From Streptomyces sp. Je 1-369 (lineage in GTDB: Bacteria > Actinomycetota > Actinomycetes > Streptomycetales > Streptomycetaceae): 64,000 bases of DNA. The position numbers were made by a program, and so were the translations under genes. This document shows, piece by piece, positions 32,198 to 41,492 of the stretch. Each line of letters opens with the position of its first letter. Position 1 is the first letter of the stretch. Location: assembly GCF_026810505.1 (NCBI RefSeq), contig NZ_CP101750.1:3811254-3875253 (forward strand), in the 5' to 3' direction. The notes under the pieces are model-generated. The model saw nothing but the letters and a program-made list of their open reading frames with translations. It made no database searches and was not told the DNA's origin.

Positions 32198-33685
32198 TTA
32201 CGGGGCCCCCACCCGCTCCGGGACCGGCGGGGTCGCCGGGGCGTGTGCTGGGCGCGGGGCGTGGTGGGGGGTGAGGCCCAGCAGGGCCACGGCCACGACC
32301 AGGACGAACGCGCCGCCCGCGATGGCGAAGCTCAGCGTGAACTGGCTCTCCTGCGGCAGCGCGGGCATGCCCGCCGGGAGGGGAATCGTCTTCGACGCGA
32401 GCAGCGACGTGATCATCGCGCTCGCGACCGCGCTGCCCACCGAGCGGGAGATCGAGTTGATGCCGTTGGCGATGCCCGTCTGGTGGGCGGGGACGCTGGC
32501 GACGATGAGCGCGGGCATCGACGCGTAGCCGAAGCTGATGGCGAGGCCGATGACCATGCCCGCGCCGATGACGGACGCGCTGGTGTCGTGCGCCAGGGTC
32601 AGCCAGGCGAAGCCGACCACGCCGAAGGCGGCACCGGCCGCGAGCGTGACGCGCGCGCCGATCCGGCGGACCAGGATGCCGCCGAACTGGGCGGCGAGGA
32701 GCGAGACGATCGTGGTGGGGAGCAGGTAGACGACGGAGGCGCCGAGCACCGAGGCGCCGAAGCCGTACCCGGCGACGTCCTCGGGCATCTGCACGAGGTA
32801 CGAGACGCCGATGAACTGGGCGAACATCGCGAAGCCGAGCAGCAGTCCGGCCACATTGGTGAAGAGGACCGGACGGTGGGCGAACATCTTCATGTCCACC
32901 ATCGGCTCCTTGACCTTCAGTTCGGTCAGGACCCACACGCCCGCCATGACGACGGCGCCCGCGAAGGAACCGAGGGTGCGGCCCGAGGTCCAGCCCCACT
33001 CGTGGCCCTGCGAGATCGGCAGGAGCAGCAGGACGAGGAGCAGCGCGAGCGTGCCCGCGCCGAGCCAGTCGGTGCGGCCGCCGGTCTTGGAGCGCGAGGC
33101 GGGGACGGCGAGTACGACGCCCACGAGGGCGACGACGGCGAGGACGACCGCGAGCCAGAACACCCGGTGGTAGTCGGGGTCGGAGCCCTGGGTCAGCAGG
33201 CCCGCGCCCACCAGGGCGAGGCCGCTGCCGAACGCGAGGGTGCCGCTGACCAGCGCCATGGCGCCGTGCAGCTTGGCGGGCCTGATCTCCTCACGGAGCA
33301 CGGAGAGCGCGAGCGGGAAGATCGCGGTGGCCGCGCCCTGCATGATCCGGCCGACGATGAGCCAGGTCAGGGAGGACGTGGTGGCGGCGAGCACGGAACC
33401 GGCGATCATCACGAGCAGGACGCCGATGAGGGTGGGCTTCTTGCCGTGCTGGTCGCCGAAGCGGCCGAGCAGCGGGGTGAAGACGGCGGCGGAGAGCAGG
33501 GTGGCCGTGGTCACCCAGCTGACGCCCGCGGTGGTGGCGTCCAGGTCCTTCTGGATGATCGACAGGATCGGGACGACCAGGGTCTGCATCATCGAGACGA
33601 CCATGGCGGCGAGCCCGAGCACCAGGACGACGGCGGTCTGTCCGGTGGGTTTCGGCGGGGCCGCGTGCGGCTGTGCGTGGGACAC
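32198..33685 (-). CDS. MFS transporter, DHA2 (14-helix) type
   Basis: A 495-residue major facilitator of the drug:H+ antiporter-2 group with about 14 hydrophobic helices. The motif A region between helices 2 and 3 reads LLGRFGDQHGKK, and GVSWVTTATLLSAAVF holds helix 2. Members export antibiotics, dyes or antiseptics. The GTG start has only a weak GGAGAAG upstream. It is divergent from a MarR gene with palindromic sequences between them, the standard arrangement of a substrate-induced efflux pump. Confidence 0.9.
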   Translation of the reverse strand: MSHAQPHAAPPKPTGQTAVVLVLGLAAMVVSMMQTLVVPILSIIQKDLDATTAGVSWVTTATLLSAAVFTPLLGRFGDQHGKKPTLIGVLLVMIAGSVLAATTSSLTWLIVGRIMQGAATAIFPLALSVLREEIRPAKLHGAMALVSGTLAFGSGLALVGAGLLTQGSDPDYHRVFWLAVVLAVVALVGVVLAVPASRSKTGGRTDWLGAGTLALLLVLLLLPISQGHEWGWTSGRTLGSFAGAVVMAGVWVLTELKVKEPMVDMKMFAHRPVLFTNVAGLLLGFAMFAQFIGVSYLVQMPEDVAGYGFGASVLGASVVYLLPTTIVSLLAAQFGGILVRRIGARVTLAAGAAFGVVGFAWLTLAHDTSASVIGAGMVIGLAISFGYASMPALIVASVPAHQTGIANGINSISRSVGSAVASAMITSLLASKTIPLPAGMPALPQESQFTLSFAIAGGAFVLVVAVALLGLTPHHAPRPAHAPATPPVPERVGAP

Positions 33686-33742
33686 GGTGGTTTCTTCTCC
33701 AGCTGCTCAACTGCCTGAGGCCCCGATACTTGAAGACCTCGA

Positions 33743-33761
33743 TACTTGAGTACTTCAAGTA
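33743..33761. promoter_or_regulatory. Probable MarR operator between the MFS and MarR genes
   Basis: TACTTGAGTACTTCAAGTA is an imperfect palindrome in the 139-bp divergent region. CGATACTTGA also occurs twice (33724-33733 and 33740-33749), and TCAATATTTGA lies at 33781-33791. The tract is AT-rich compared with its surroundings, as expected of promoter/operator DNA bound by a MarR dimer. Confidence 0.6.
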
Positions 33762-33824
33762 ACTCTTCAGAAGGTAAGCCTCAATATTTGAGATCGTCAA
33801 GTTTTATGGCGTAAGGTGGCTCAC

Positions 33825-34262
33825 ATGTCTGGAACTGCGAGCGTCGACAAGGCCCGGCTCATGGAGCTCCTTGCGGTGTCGCTCCGTGCCTACTACGCGG
33901 ACTTCACGGAGGCCTCCGCCGCCGAGAACCTCACCGCGAGCCAGGGCAAGACGCTGAGCGTGCTGCGCCAGGGGCCCGCCGCGATGCGGGTCCTCGCCCG
34001 GACGCTGTCCTGCGACGCCTCCAACATCACCGGGATCATCGACCGCCTGGAGAAGCGCGGCCTGGTCCACCGGGAGCCGAGCCCCACCGACCGCCGCGTC
34101 AAGAACGTCGTCCTCACTCCCGAGGGCGAGCGGGCCGTCGACGCGATCCGCGCGAACATGCACGCCACGATGGCCGGCCTTGACGCACTGGACGACGCCG
34201 AGCGCGCCACCCTCCACGACCTCCTGAGCCGTACGTTCGACGTGGCGGCCGTCACGGTCTAG
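33825..34262 (+). CDS. MarR-family regulator
   Basis: A 145-residue winged-helix regulator. The HTH region is LTASQGKTLSVLRQGPAAMR, then LARTLSCDASNITGIIDRLE, and the wing is GLVHREPSPTDRRVKNVVLT, the conserved MarR DxR segment. It most likely represses the divergent MFS exporter and itself, with release on binding the exported compound. The ATG at 33825 is preferred to the GTG at 33816 because AAGGTGG lies at the right distance. Confidence 0.9.
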   Translation: MSGTASVDKARLMELLAVSLRAYYADFTEASAAENLTASQGKTLSVLRQGPAAMRVLARTLSCDASNITGIIDRLEKRGLVHREPSPTDRRVKNVVLTPEGERAVDAIRANMHATMAGLDALDDAERATLHDLLSRTFDVAAVTV

Positions 34263-34286
34263 GAGCCGCAGGTCACGCGGAGCCGG

Positions 34287-35405
34287 TCACGCCCGCGGGT
34301 AGCGGGCGAGCCAGCCCGGGGACGAGAGGGCGGGGCCGTGCAGTGCGGGTCCCTGCGTCATCTCCATGGCGAAGTCGTCCGCCAGCTCCAGGATCGTGGG
34401 GCGGCCCTCCAGCTCGGTCAGCCACCCCGGCGGCAGCGCGGTCTCCCCGTGCAGCGCGCCGAGCAGCGCCCCGCACAGCGCGCCGCAGGCCGCCGAAGGG
34501 CCGCCGTGGTTCACGGCGAGCCGCAGCCCGTGCCGGATGTCCTCGCCCACGAGGGCGCAGTACACGGCACCGGCCAGGACCCCCTCCGCCGTACCGTCCC
34601 CGATCAGCTCCTCCACACGCGCGGGCGTGGGCATGCCCTGCCGTACGGCGCCCAGCGCGTGCCGCAGCGCGTCCGTGACGATCTGGTGCCCCGGCCGGGT
34701 GGCGAGCAGGGCCAGGCACCGCTGGATCGCGCCGTCCAGGGACTCGCCGCGGGCCAGGCCGTGCACGATGACCGTGTGGGCGCCCGCCGCGAGGTGGGCG
34801 GTGGGGTGGCCGTGCGTCTGGACGGCGCACTCGACGGCGAGCTGCAGGACGAGCTGCGGCTCCCAGCCGACGAGGAGGCCGAACGGCGCCGATCTGACGG
34901 CGGCCTCCGCGCCGCGCTCGTCCGGGTTCTTGGGGGCGTCGAGGGTGCCCATGACGTCGTCGCCGAGCCCCGTCAGGCAGGCGCGGGGCGGGTTGCGCCG
35001 CGAGTACAGCCACTCCTCGCGGGCCAGCCAGCCGTCCTCCTTGCGCCGCTCGTCCGGGCCCCAGTCGCTCTGGGTCGCGGCCCAGCGGCGGTAGGCGCGG
35101 TGCAGGTCGGTCGGCGGGTGCCAGGCGCCGGTGTCGCGGCGCACCTGGGCGCGTATGAGTCCGTCGACGGTGAAGAGGGTGAGCTGGGTGCCCGCGGTGA
35201 CGGCGCCGCGGCGGCCGTGGGCCGGGGCGGGCTCGGTGAGGCCGTCGGCTCCGTGGGCCTCGCGTATCCCGTCGAGCGGGAGCCCGTCGACGGGTGCGCC
35301 CAGCGCGTCGCCGACGGCGGCCCCGAGGAGCGTGCCGCGCACCCGGCTCCGGAAGTCCTGCTGCTCGGCGCGGCCCCAGACACCGGTGGCTGCTGCGGTA
35401 CCCAC
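34287..35405 (-). CDS. ADP-ribosylglycohydrolase-fold protein lacking metal ligands
   Basis: A 372-residue ARH-fold protein. The first signature, GTLLGAAVGDALGAPVDG, is intact near residue 25. The metal-binding TDDT element reads TAGT (AVTAGTQLTLFTVDG, about residue 69), and the C-terminal DxDT element reads NHGGPSAACGALCG (about 305), so every acidic magnesium ligand is missing. Active family members remove ADP-ribose from proteins using two magnesium ions, so this copy is probably a non-catalytic binding or regulatory protein. The GTG at 35405 follows CGGAGGGAGA. It lies downstream of two NTPase/TPR genes on the same strand, with a tandem repeat in its upstream region. Confidence 0.75.
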   Translation of the reverse strand: MGTAAATGVWGRAEQQDFRSRVRGTLLGAAVGDALGAPVDGLPLDGIREAHGADGLTEPAPAHGRRGAVTAGTQLTLFTVDGLIRAQVRRDTGAWHPPTDLHRAYRRWAATQSDWGPDERRKEDGWLAREEWLYSRRNPPRACLTGLGDDVMGTLDAPKNPDERGAEAAVRSAPFGLLVGWEPQLVLQLAVECAVQTHGHPTAHLAAGAHTVIVHGLARGESLDGAIQRCLALLATRPGHQIVTDALRHALGAVRQGMPTPARVEELIGDGTAEGVLAGAVYCALVGEDIRHGLRLAVNHGGPSAACGALCGALLGALHGETALPPGWLTELEGRPTILELADDFAMEMTQGPALHGPALSSPGWLARYPRA

Positions 35406-35430
35406 GCGGGTCTCCCTCCGTGCGGTGACG

Positions 35431-35510
35431 TGCCTCGACGTGCCTCGACGTGCCTCGACGTGCCTCGACGTGCCTTGACGTGCCTTGACGTGCCTTGATG
35501 TGCCGCGACC
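35431..35510. repeat. Eight tandem 10-bp repeats upstream of the ARH-like gene
   Basis: Units of TGCCTCGACG occur four times exactly, then TGCCTTGACG twice, TGCCTTGATG and TGCCGCGACC, with no spacers. The array begins 26 bp upstream of the ARH-like start codon and lies within its promoter/leader region. A 10-bp period equals one helical turn, so each unit would face the same side of the DNA. Confidence 0.85.
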
Positions 35511-35628
35511 GGTTGCGACTTTGCAGCACTGTAATCGACCGGGAACGATCGGTTCAGGCCCGAAGCGGTATGCGAAGAGTCGCCCCTCTGGTCGCATTTG
35601 AACGACGTTCACGGGAGCTTCGCAGTAG

Positions 35629-38600
35629 CTACGGAATTGTCGGTTCCGGTGCGTGTGTCGCCTCCGTTGCCGCGTAGCGGACCCGGAACGCGTCCCGCGC
35701 CGCGGTGAGGCGGGCGAGGCGCGGGGCGAGGCGGGTGCGGTCGACGCTCGGGGCCCTCGTCAGCACGGTCATGAACACCACCATCTCGGCCAGGTCGTCC
35801 CACTCCAGATCCGTGAGGACCGGGCCGAGGAGACGGTCGAGGTGGGCGTCCGCGGCGGCCCAGTCGCCTTGCGCCGCCGCCGCGAGCGCCAGCCCGTAGT
35901 CGCTCCAGACCGGGAACTCCTCCGACGCCCGCACCAGTTCGGCGGTCCTGTGCCACAGCCGGACGGCGGCGTCCGGCCCTTCGGCACAGGTGGTCACGAG
36001 CGCCAGGAGCAGCGTGCCGAGCTCGTCGTCGTCCTCGCGCAACCGCTCCGCGACCGCGCGGGCCCGCGTCCACTGCCCCGTCAGGCCGTACACCTGCGCC
36101 AGCTCCTCGGCGCCGCCCGGCCCCGTGCCGTCCGCGTCGGGCGCCAGCAGGCGCAGCGCCTCGTCGAACCGGCCGCCCCACACGAGCAGTTCGGCGCGCT
36201 GGCGACGGGCCCAGTCCGCGTTCCCGTCGTTGTCGGTGTAGACGGCGAGATCGGTCAGAGCCCGGTCCGTCCTGCCCGTGGCCAGCGCGAGCCTGACCCG
36301 GCACAGCCGGACCCAGATGGAGCCGGGTTCGAGTCCGACGGCCCGGTCCAGGTCGGCCCACGCCTCCTCGTACCGGCCCAGCCGGCGCCGGGTGATGGCC
36401 CGGCGGCAGAGCGCCATCAGGTAGTCGGGGTCGAGGTCGAGCGCGCGGTCCAGGTCGGCGAGGGCTTCCTCGTACCGCTCCAGGGAGGAGAGCGTCTCGG
36501 CGCGGTGGTAGTGGATCCAGTCGACGCCGGGCGAGAGTTCCAGGGCCCGGTCGGCGTCCGCCAGGGCCCGGTCGTACTCCCCCATGTCGTACAGGAGCAT
36601 GGCGCGGCGGCCCCGGACCCACGCGTAGTCCGGGTCGTGTGCCACGGCCACGTCCAGGTCGGCGAGGGCTTCGGGGTGCTGGTCCAGGTGGTGCCGTGAG
36701 ACGCCGCGGCCCCCGTACGCCGCCCAGTTCTCCGGGTCGAGCTCGATCGCCCTGTCGTAGGCGGCCAGGGAGGCCCGCTGCCGGCCGGCCATGCGCAGCA
36801 CGTCACCCCGGCTCCACGCCACCCAGCTGGAGTCCGGGGACAGTTCGGCGGCGCGGTCGCCGTCCGCGACGGCCTGCTCGTACTCGTCGCGGAAGACCCG
36901 CACCCTGGCCCGGTGCGCCAGCGCCCACGCGTAACCGGGGGCGAGCGCCAGGGCCCGGTCCAGGTCGGCCAGGGCCTCCTCGTTCCGGTGCAGGCCGAAG
37001 TGGGCGATGCCCCGGCTCGCCAGCACCTCCGCGTCCGACGGGTCCAGTGCGAGCGCCCGGTCGAGGTCCTGGACCGCCTCCTCGAAGCGCCGCAGGACCC
37101 GGCGGACCTCGCCCCGCATCCCGTACGTCCTGGACTGCCGAGGACCCAGCTCCACCGCGCGGTCGAGGGCGACGAGGGCGCTCTCCTCATCGTCCATGTA
37201 CCAGTACGTGACGCCCCTGCCGTAGTACGCCCGCTCCAGCTCCGGATCGAGGGCGACGGCCCGGTCGTACTCCGCGAGCGCCTCCGCGTGCGCGCCGCTC
37301 TCCCGCAGCTCCCGCGCCCGTACCACCCGCGCGAGCGCGAGCCCCGGCACGTCGAACCCGGCACGGTCGATGAGCAGTTGCAGCGCCGCCGCGCACCCGC
37401 CCTCCTCCAGCGCCGCGAGCAGATCGCGGCCCCACGTCGCGGCCTGCGCGGCCTCCGTGTCCACTCCCGCGTCCACGAGCAGCCGCGCCCACCGCCTGGC
37501 CACCGCCGCTCCCCCGTCGCACGCGTCGACGACGTCCCGCAGGACGACCGCGAGCGCGGTGCGTGGCGCCCCGCACAGCAGGTGGTACGACTCGGCGAGG
37601 CGCAGCTCCCGCCACTGCTCGTCCTCCCACACGTCGTCGTGCTCCCGGCCCGATTCGACCTCCGCCCGCCATCCCGCGTACGTCCGCGCGAGCACCCCCT
37701 GCAACTCCGCCCAGCCGCGCGGCGACCGGTGGCGCTGGAGGCGGAGCATCGGCGCCCGCACCACCTCGTGGTACTGCAGACGGCCGCCGCGGTCGCTGAC
37801 GAAGGGCAGGCTCCGCAGCCAGGCGAAGATGCCGGGCACGTCCGCCGCCGCGCACACGCCGTCGACCGCCGCCGCGACCACGTCCGCGTCGAGGCGCCTG
37901 GGCAGCGCGCACGCCAGCGCGGACGCCCGGCGCACCGGGTCCTGCTCCCACTTGAGGAACCGCTCCACGGCCGTGACGCTCGGGTCGCCGACGTCGCCCG
38001 GGTCGGCGGGACGGTTCTCGGCGAGGGTGGAGACCAGGACGGGCAGGCAGCCCGAGAGCCGCAGGACCTCCTCGACGACCGGCTCGGCGACGACGCCCTT
38101 GTCCGCGAGGAGGCTGCGGGACTCCTCCTCGGTGAAGGGGGCGAGCGCGATGTCCGTGACGTAGTCCGCGTAGCCGCCCCAGCGGGCCGTGTCGAAGGGC
38201 TGCTGTCCTGCCGTGACCACGACGACCTTCGCGGACAGCGCGCCGTGCCGCGTCGTCGTCATCACCTCGTGCAGCCAGCCGTCGAGGAACGGCGCGGTCC
38301 TTTCGTACGTGTCGAAGAACAGGACGATCCACGGCACCGACTTCGCGGCCTGCGCGAGCTCCTTCAGGAGGACCGGGGTGAGGACGCGTTCCGGGGAGAG
38401 GACCAGCTGGACGTCCTCCTGGTTGCGGAAGCGCGCGCTGAGACCGGCCCGCAGCCGGTCGGCGCCCTGGGCGAGCTGGGCCGGGTCGACCGCGCCCGCG
38501 AGCGCGCCGACGCCCGGCACGAGTCCGAGGCCGACGAGGCTGGCGCGGGCGGCCGTCATGACGCCCGCGGAGGGTGCGGGTACCGGCGGGGCCTCGCCCG

Positions 38601-39000
38601 CGGCCTGTGCGGGGACGACCGGCACCGACTCCGCTTCGTGGCGGCGTTCGCGGTGGGTGGTGAGGAGCTGGTCGAGCTCCTTCAACCGGCGCCCTTGGAG
38701 GGCGAACTCGGCGCTGACGGCCGCCAGCGCGTCCGGGACGCCACTGACCCTGTCGTCGACGTACGCGGTCAACGCCCCGCGCTCGCGCGCGAGTTGTTCC
38801 AACTCGTGGACCAGGGACGTCTTGCCGACGCCCGCGTTGCCGTGGACGTGGAAAAGGAAGCGGTGGCGCAGGTCCGCGGGCGGCACGTCGAAGTTGGCCC
38901 TGAACGCCGCGAGTTCGCCGCGGCGGCCGATGAACCCGGCCCGTCCCCTGCGGCGTATCAGCTCCTGCATCGACGGCTCTTCCGCGTCGGCCGACGCCAT
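35629..39000 (-). CDS. P-loop NTPase with C-terminal TPR array (paralogue 1)
   Basis: An 1123-residue STAND-like signalling ATPase. The N-terminal helix ends in RRRGRAGFIGRRGELAAF, and Walker A is HGNAGVGKTSLV (about residue 50). Walker B is WIVLFFDTYERT (about 226). A winged-helix-like region follows (400-520), then about a dozen TPRs (570-960) with the 34-residue period (for example YEEALADLDRALDLDPDY). No signal peptide or membrane helix is visible. STAND proteins bind a ligand through the repeats and oligomerise on ATP binding. No effector domain is recognised, so the output is unknown. It begins 20 bp after a paralogue, so the two are co-transcribed. Confidence 0.85.
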   Translation of the reverse strand: MASADAEEPSMQELIRRRGRAGFIGRRGELAAFRANFDVPPADLRHRFLFHVHGNAGVGKTSLVHELEQLARERGALTAYVDDRVSGVPDALAAVSAEFALQGRRLKELDQLLTTHRERRHEAESVPVVPAQAAGEAPPVPAPSAGVMTAARASLVGLGLVPGVGALAGAVDPAQLAQGADRLRAGLSARFRNQEDVQLVLSPERVLTPVLLKELAQAAKSVPWIVLFFDTYERTAPFLDGWLHEVMTTTRHGALSAKVVVVTAGQQPFDTARWGGYADYVTDIALAPFTEEESRSLLADKGVVAEPVVEEVLRLSGCLPVLVSTLAENRPADPGDVGDPSVTAVERFLKWEQDPVRRASALACALPRRLDADVVAAAVDGVCAAADVPGIFAWLRSLPFVSDRGGRLQYHEVVRAPMLRLQRHRSPRGWAELQGVLARTYAGWRAEVESGREHDDVWEDEQWRELRLAESYHLLCGAPRTALAVVLRDVVDACDGGAAVARRWARLLVDAGVDTEAAQAATWGRDLLAALEEGGCAAALQLLIDRAGFDVPGLALARVVRARELRESGAHAEALAEYDRAVALDPELERAYYGRGVTYWYMDDEESALVALDRAVELGPRQSRTYGMRGEVRRVLRRFEEAVQDLDRALALDPSDAEVLASRGIAHFGLHRNEEALADLDRALALAPGYAWALAHRARVRVFRDEYEQAVADGDRAAELSPDSSWVAWSRGDVLRMAGRQRASLAAYDRAIELDPENWAAYGGRGVSRHHLDQHPEALADLDVAVAHDPDYAWVRGRRAMLLYDMGEYDRALADADRALELSPGVDWIHYHRAETLSSLERYEEALADLDRALDLDPDYLMALCRRAITRRRLGRYEEAWADLDRAVGLEPGSIWVRLCRVRLALATGRTDRALTDLAVYTDNDGNADWARRQRAELLVWGGRFDEALRLLAPDADGTGPGGAEELAQVYGLTGQWTRARAVAERLREDDDELGTLLLALVTTCAEGPDAAVRLWHRTAELVRASEEFPVWSDYGLALAAAAQGDWAAADAHLDRLLGPVLTDLEWDDLAEMVVFMTVLTRAPSVDRTRLAPRLARLTAARDAFRVRYAATEATHAPEPTIP

Positions 39001-39020
39001 GGCCACTCCCCCCGTTCCGG

Positions 39021-41438
39021 TCAGACAGGCTCCGAGTCCGTGTCGGCCCCCATCATCCGCTGCCGCTGCTCCCGCGCCCACCCGTACCGCCGGTCGATCC
39101 GCAGCGCCTCGTCCAGGGATGCCACGGCCTCCTCCACGCGCCCCAGGGCCTCCAGGGACAGGGCTCTGCTGCCCCACGCCCAGGTGAGGCCGGGGTCCAT
39201 GGCCAGTGCCGTGTCGTACGCGGCGACCGCTTCCTCGTGTCGGCACGCGAAGCGCAGGATGTCGCCGCGGTCGCTGTACGCACCCGGCGCGTCCGGGGCC
39301 AGTTCGTGGGCGCGGTCGAGGTCGGCGAGGGCGCCCGGCAGGTCGCCGAGCGCCTGCCGGACACGCGCCCTGCGCAGCAGCGCCCACGGGTAGTCGGGCC
39401 ACAGGTCGATCGCGCGGTCCAGGTCGTCCAGGGCTTCGCGGGGGCGGCCGAGCACGAACTTGGCCTGGCCGCGGCTGCCCAGTGTCAGGGGTTCCCGCGG
39501 ATCGATGGCGTGCGCCCGGTCGAGCCAGGGCAGGGCCTCGTCCGGGCGGCCCATGCGCCGGTACGTCTCGCCGCGCTGCCGCGCCACCCACTCCGCGCCG
39601 GGCGCCGCCTCGTCGGCCGCGGCGAGGTGGCGCAGCGCCGCGTCGAAGTCACCGAGGGCCCGGTGGGTGACGGCGAGGCCGTGGTGGCCCCACGGGTCGC
39701 CGGGGTCGATGGCGAGCGCGCGCTCGTGGTCGTCGAGGGCCTCGCGCAGCCTGCCGAGGTGGAAGAGGCGCAGGCCGTGTTCGTTGTGCGCGGCCACCCG
39801 GTCGGCGTCGTCGAATCCTGCGCGGGCGAGGAGGAGTTCGAGGACGCGCAGGGCGCCGAGCATGTCGTCGGCGAGCGCGTCGAGCAGGTCGTCCGACCAG
39901 GCCCGCAGGTGGTCGGCGCCCGTGTCCTCGGCGGCGTCCGTGACCACCCGCGCCCACTCCCGGGCCACCGCCGTGTCGAAGCGGCAGGCCTCGATGCCTT
40001 CACGCAGTACGCCGGGCAGCGCGGCACGCGGGCCCGCGCACAGGGAGTGGTACAGCTCGTCGATGCGCGGGCCACGCCACTCCGCGCGCATCCAGGGGCG
40101 GCCGGGCGCGCCGCGGAGTTCCTCGTCCAGCGCCTCGCGCCGTCGCGCGTACAGCCCGGCGAGGCGGGTGTGGCCCGCGCTCCACAGGGCGGGCGCCGTG
40201 TTGCGGCGCAGGCGGAGCATGGGGGCGCGTACGACGTCGTGGTAGCGGGCGGCGCCTCTGCGGTCCGGGCGGACGAACGGCATGGTGCGCAGCCAAGCGT
40301 AGAGCTCCGCCGAGCCGTCACCCGTTCCGTCGCCGTCCCGGCCCGCCGCGGCCCGCACGATCTCCTCGTCGAGGCGCCTGGGCAGGGCGCAGTCCAGGGC
40401 GGCCGCGCGTCTGGCCGGGTCCTGCTCGCCCTTGAGGAACCGCTCCACGGCGGTGGCGCTCGGGTCGCCGACGTCGTCCGGTGCCGTGGGGCCCGTCTCG
40501 GCGAGCGTGGAGACGAGCACGGGCAGCCGGCCCGAGAGCCGCAGGACCTCCGCGACGACCGGTTCCTCGGTGACGCCCTTGGCCGCGAGGAGGCCGCGCG
40601 CCTCGCTCTCCGTGAAGGGGCGCAGCGGCAGTTCGGCGGCGAAGTCCGCGGCGCCCTCCCAGCGGCCGGGGTCGAGGGGGCGCTGTCCCGCGGTGACCAC
40701 GACGGTGTTGGCCGGGATCTCTCCGTAGCGGTCGGTCGTCATGACGTCGTGCAGCCAGCGGTCGATGAACGGCGCGGTCCGCTCGTACGCGTCGAGGAGC
40801 AGGACGAGCCAGGGCGCGGCGTCGGCGGCCCCGGCCAGCTCGTCCAGGAGTACGGGGGTCAGCGCGCGTTCGGGTTCCAGGGCGAGGCGGGCGTCCTCGG
40901 GGGTGCGGAAGCGGGCGCGGAGCCGTTCGGCGCTCAGGGCGACCCGCTCGGCGTCGACGACTCCGGAGAGGGCGCCGACGACGGGCACCATGCCGAGGCC
41001 GACGACACCGGCGCGGGCCAGCGCCACGCTGCCCGCCGATGGCACGTCGGGTTCCGGTGCGCGGGCCGCGGCGGCGACGGCCTCGTGGATGCGCCGGCGG
41101 TGCGCGGCGAGGGCGCGGTCGAGGGCCTTCATGGCGCGGCCCTGCTGCGCGTACTGCGCGGCGATCTCGCCGAGCGCCTCGGGGAGGTCCGGGACGGCGT
41201 CGTCCACGTAGGCGACAAGTGCACCGCGTTCCGTGGCGAGTTGTCCCATTTCGCGTACGAGTGAGGTCTTGCCGACCCCGGCCGGGCCGTGCACGTGGAA
41301 AAGGAAGCGGTGCCGGTCGTTCTCCGGTGGCAGCTCGAAGTTCTCCCGGAAGACGCGGAGTTCGTCGCGGCGGCCAACGAAGGCGGCGCGGCGCCTGCGC
41401 CGGATGAGCTCCTGCATCGACCTTGTCGGCCGCGCCAT
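39021..41438 (-). CDS. P-loop NTPase with C-terminal TPR array (paralogue 2)
   Basis: An 805-residue paralogue of the downstream protein, with the same opening (MQELIRRRRRAAFVGRRDEL). Walker A is HGPAGVGKTSLV (about residue 53), Walker B is WLVLLLDAYERT (about 212), and both share the PTAVERFLK-type segment and similar spacing. The TPR region is shorter (about 546-790, seven or eight repeats). The two thus arose by tandem duplication and then diverged mainly in the sensor part. GGAGGGACCG precedes the ATG. It is first in an operon of two NTPases, probably followed by the ARH-like gene. Confidence 0.85.
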   Translation of the reverse strand: MARPTRSMQELIRRRRRAAFVGRRDELRVFRENFELPPENDRHRFLFHVHGPAGVGKTSLVREMGQLATERGALVAYVDDAVPDLPEALGEIAAQYAQQGRAMKALDRALAAHRRRIHEAVAAAARAPEPDVPSAGSVALARAGVVGLGMVPVVGALSGVVDAERVALSAERLRARFRTPEDARLALEPERALTPVLLDELAGAADAAPWLVLLLDAYERTAPFIDRWLHDVMTTDRYGEIPANTVVVTAGQRPLDPGRWEGAADFAAELPLRPFTESEARGLLAAKGVTEEPVVAEVLRLSGRLPVLVSTLAETGPTAPDDVGDPSATAVERFLKGEQDPARRAAALDCALPRRLDEEIVRAAAGRDGDGTGDGSAELYAWLRTMPFVRPDRRGAARYHDVVRAPMLRLRRNTAPALWSAGHTRLAGLYARRREALDEELRGAPGRPWMRAEWRGPRIDELYHSLCAGPRAALPGVLREGIEACRFDTAVAREWARVVTDAAEDTGADHLRAWSDDLLDALADDMLGALRVLELLLARAGFDDADRVAAHNEHGLRLFHLGRLREALDDHERALAIDPGDPWGHHGLAVTHRALGDFDAALRHLAAADEAAPGAEWVARQRGETYRRMGRPDEALPWLDRAHAIDPREPLTLGSRGQAKFVLGRPREALDDLDRAIDLWPDYPWALLRRARVRQALGDLPGALADLDRAHELAPDAPGAYSDRGDILRFACRHEEAVAAYDTALAMDPGLTWAWGSRALSLEALGRVEEAVASLDEALRIDRRYGWAREQRQRMMGADTDSEPV

Positions 41439-41492
41439 CGGTCCCTCCCCGTCCCGCGAGCCTCCCGTGAACCTCCAGTCTGGCGCACTGAC

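Noticed and set aside
35431..35510. A CRISPR array
   Set aside because: The units are 10 bp with no spacers and no cas genes nearby; it is a simple tandem repeat.
35629..39591. A 1320-codon minus-strand frame that extends the first NTPase protein upstream
   Set aside because: The extension (39001-39591) is antisense-frame overlap with the C-terminal TPR region of the paralogue; the conserved start with SMQELIRRR is near 39000.
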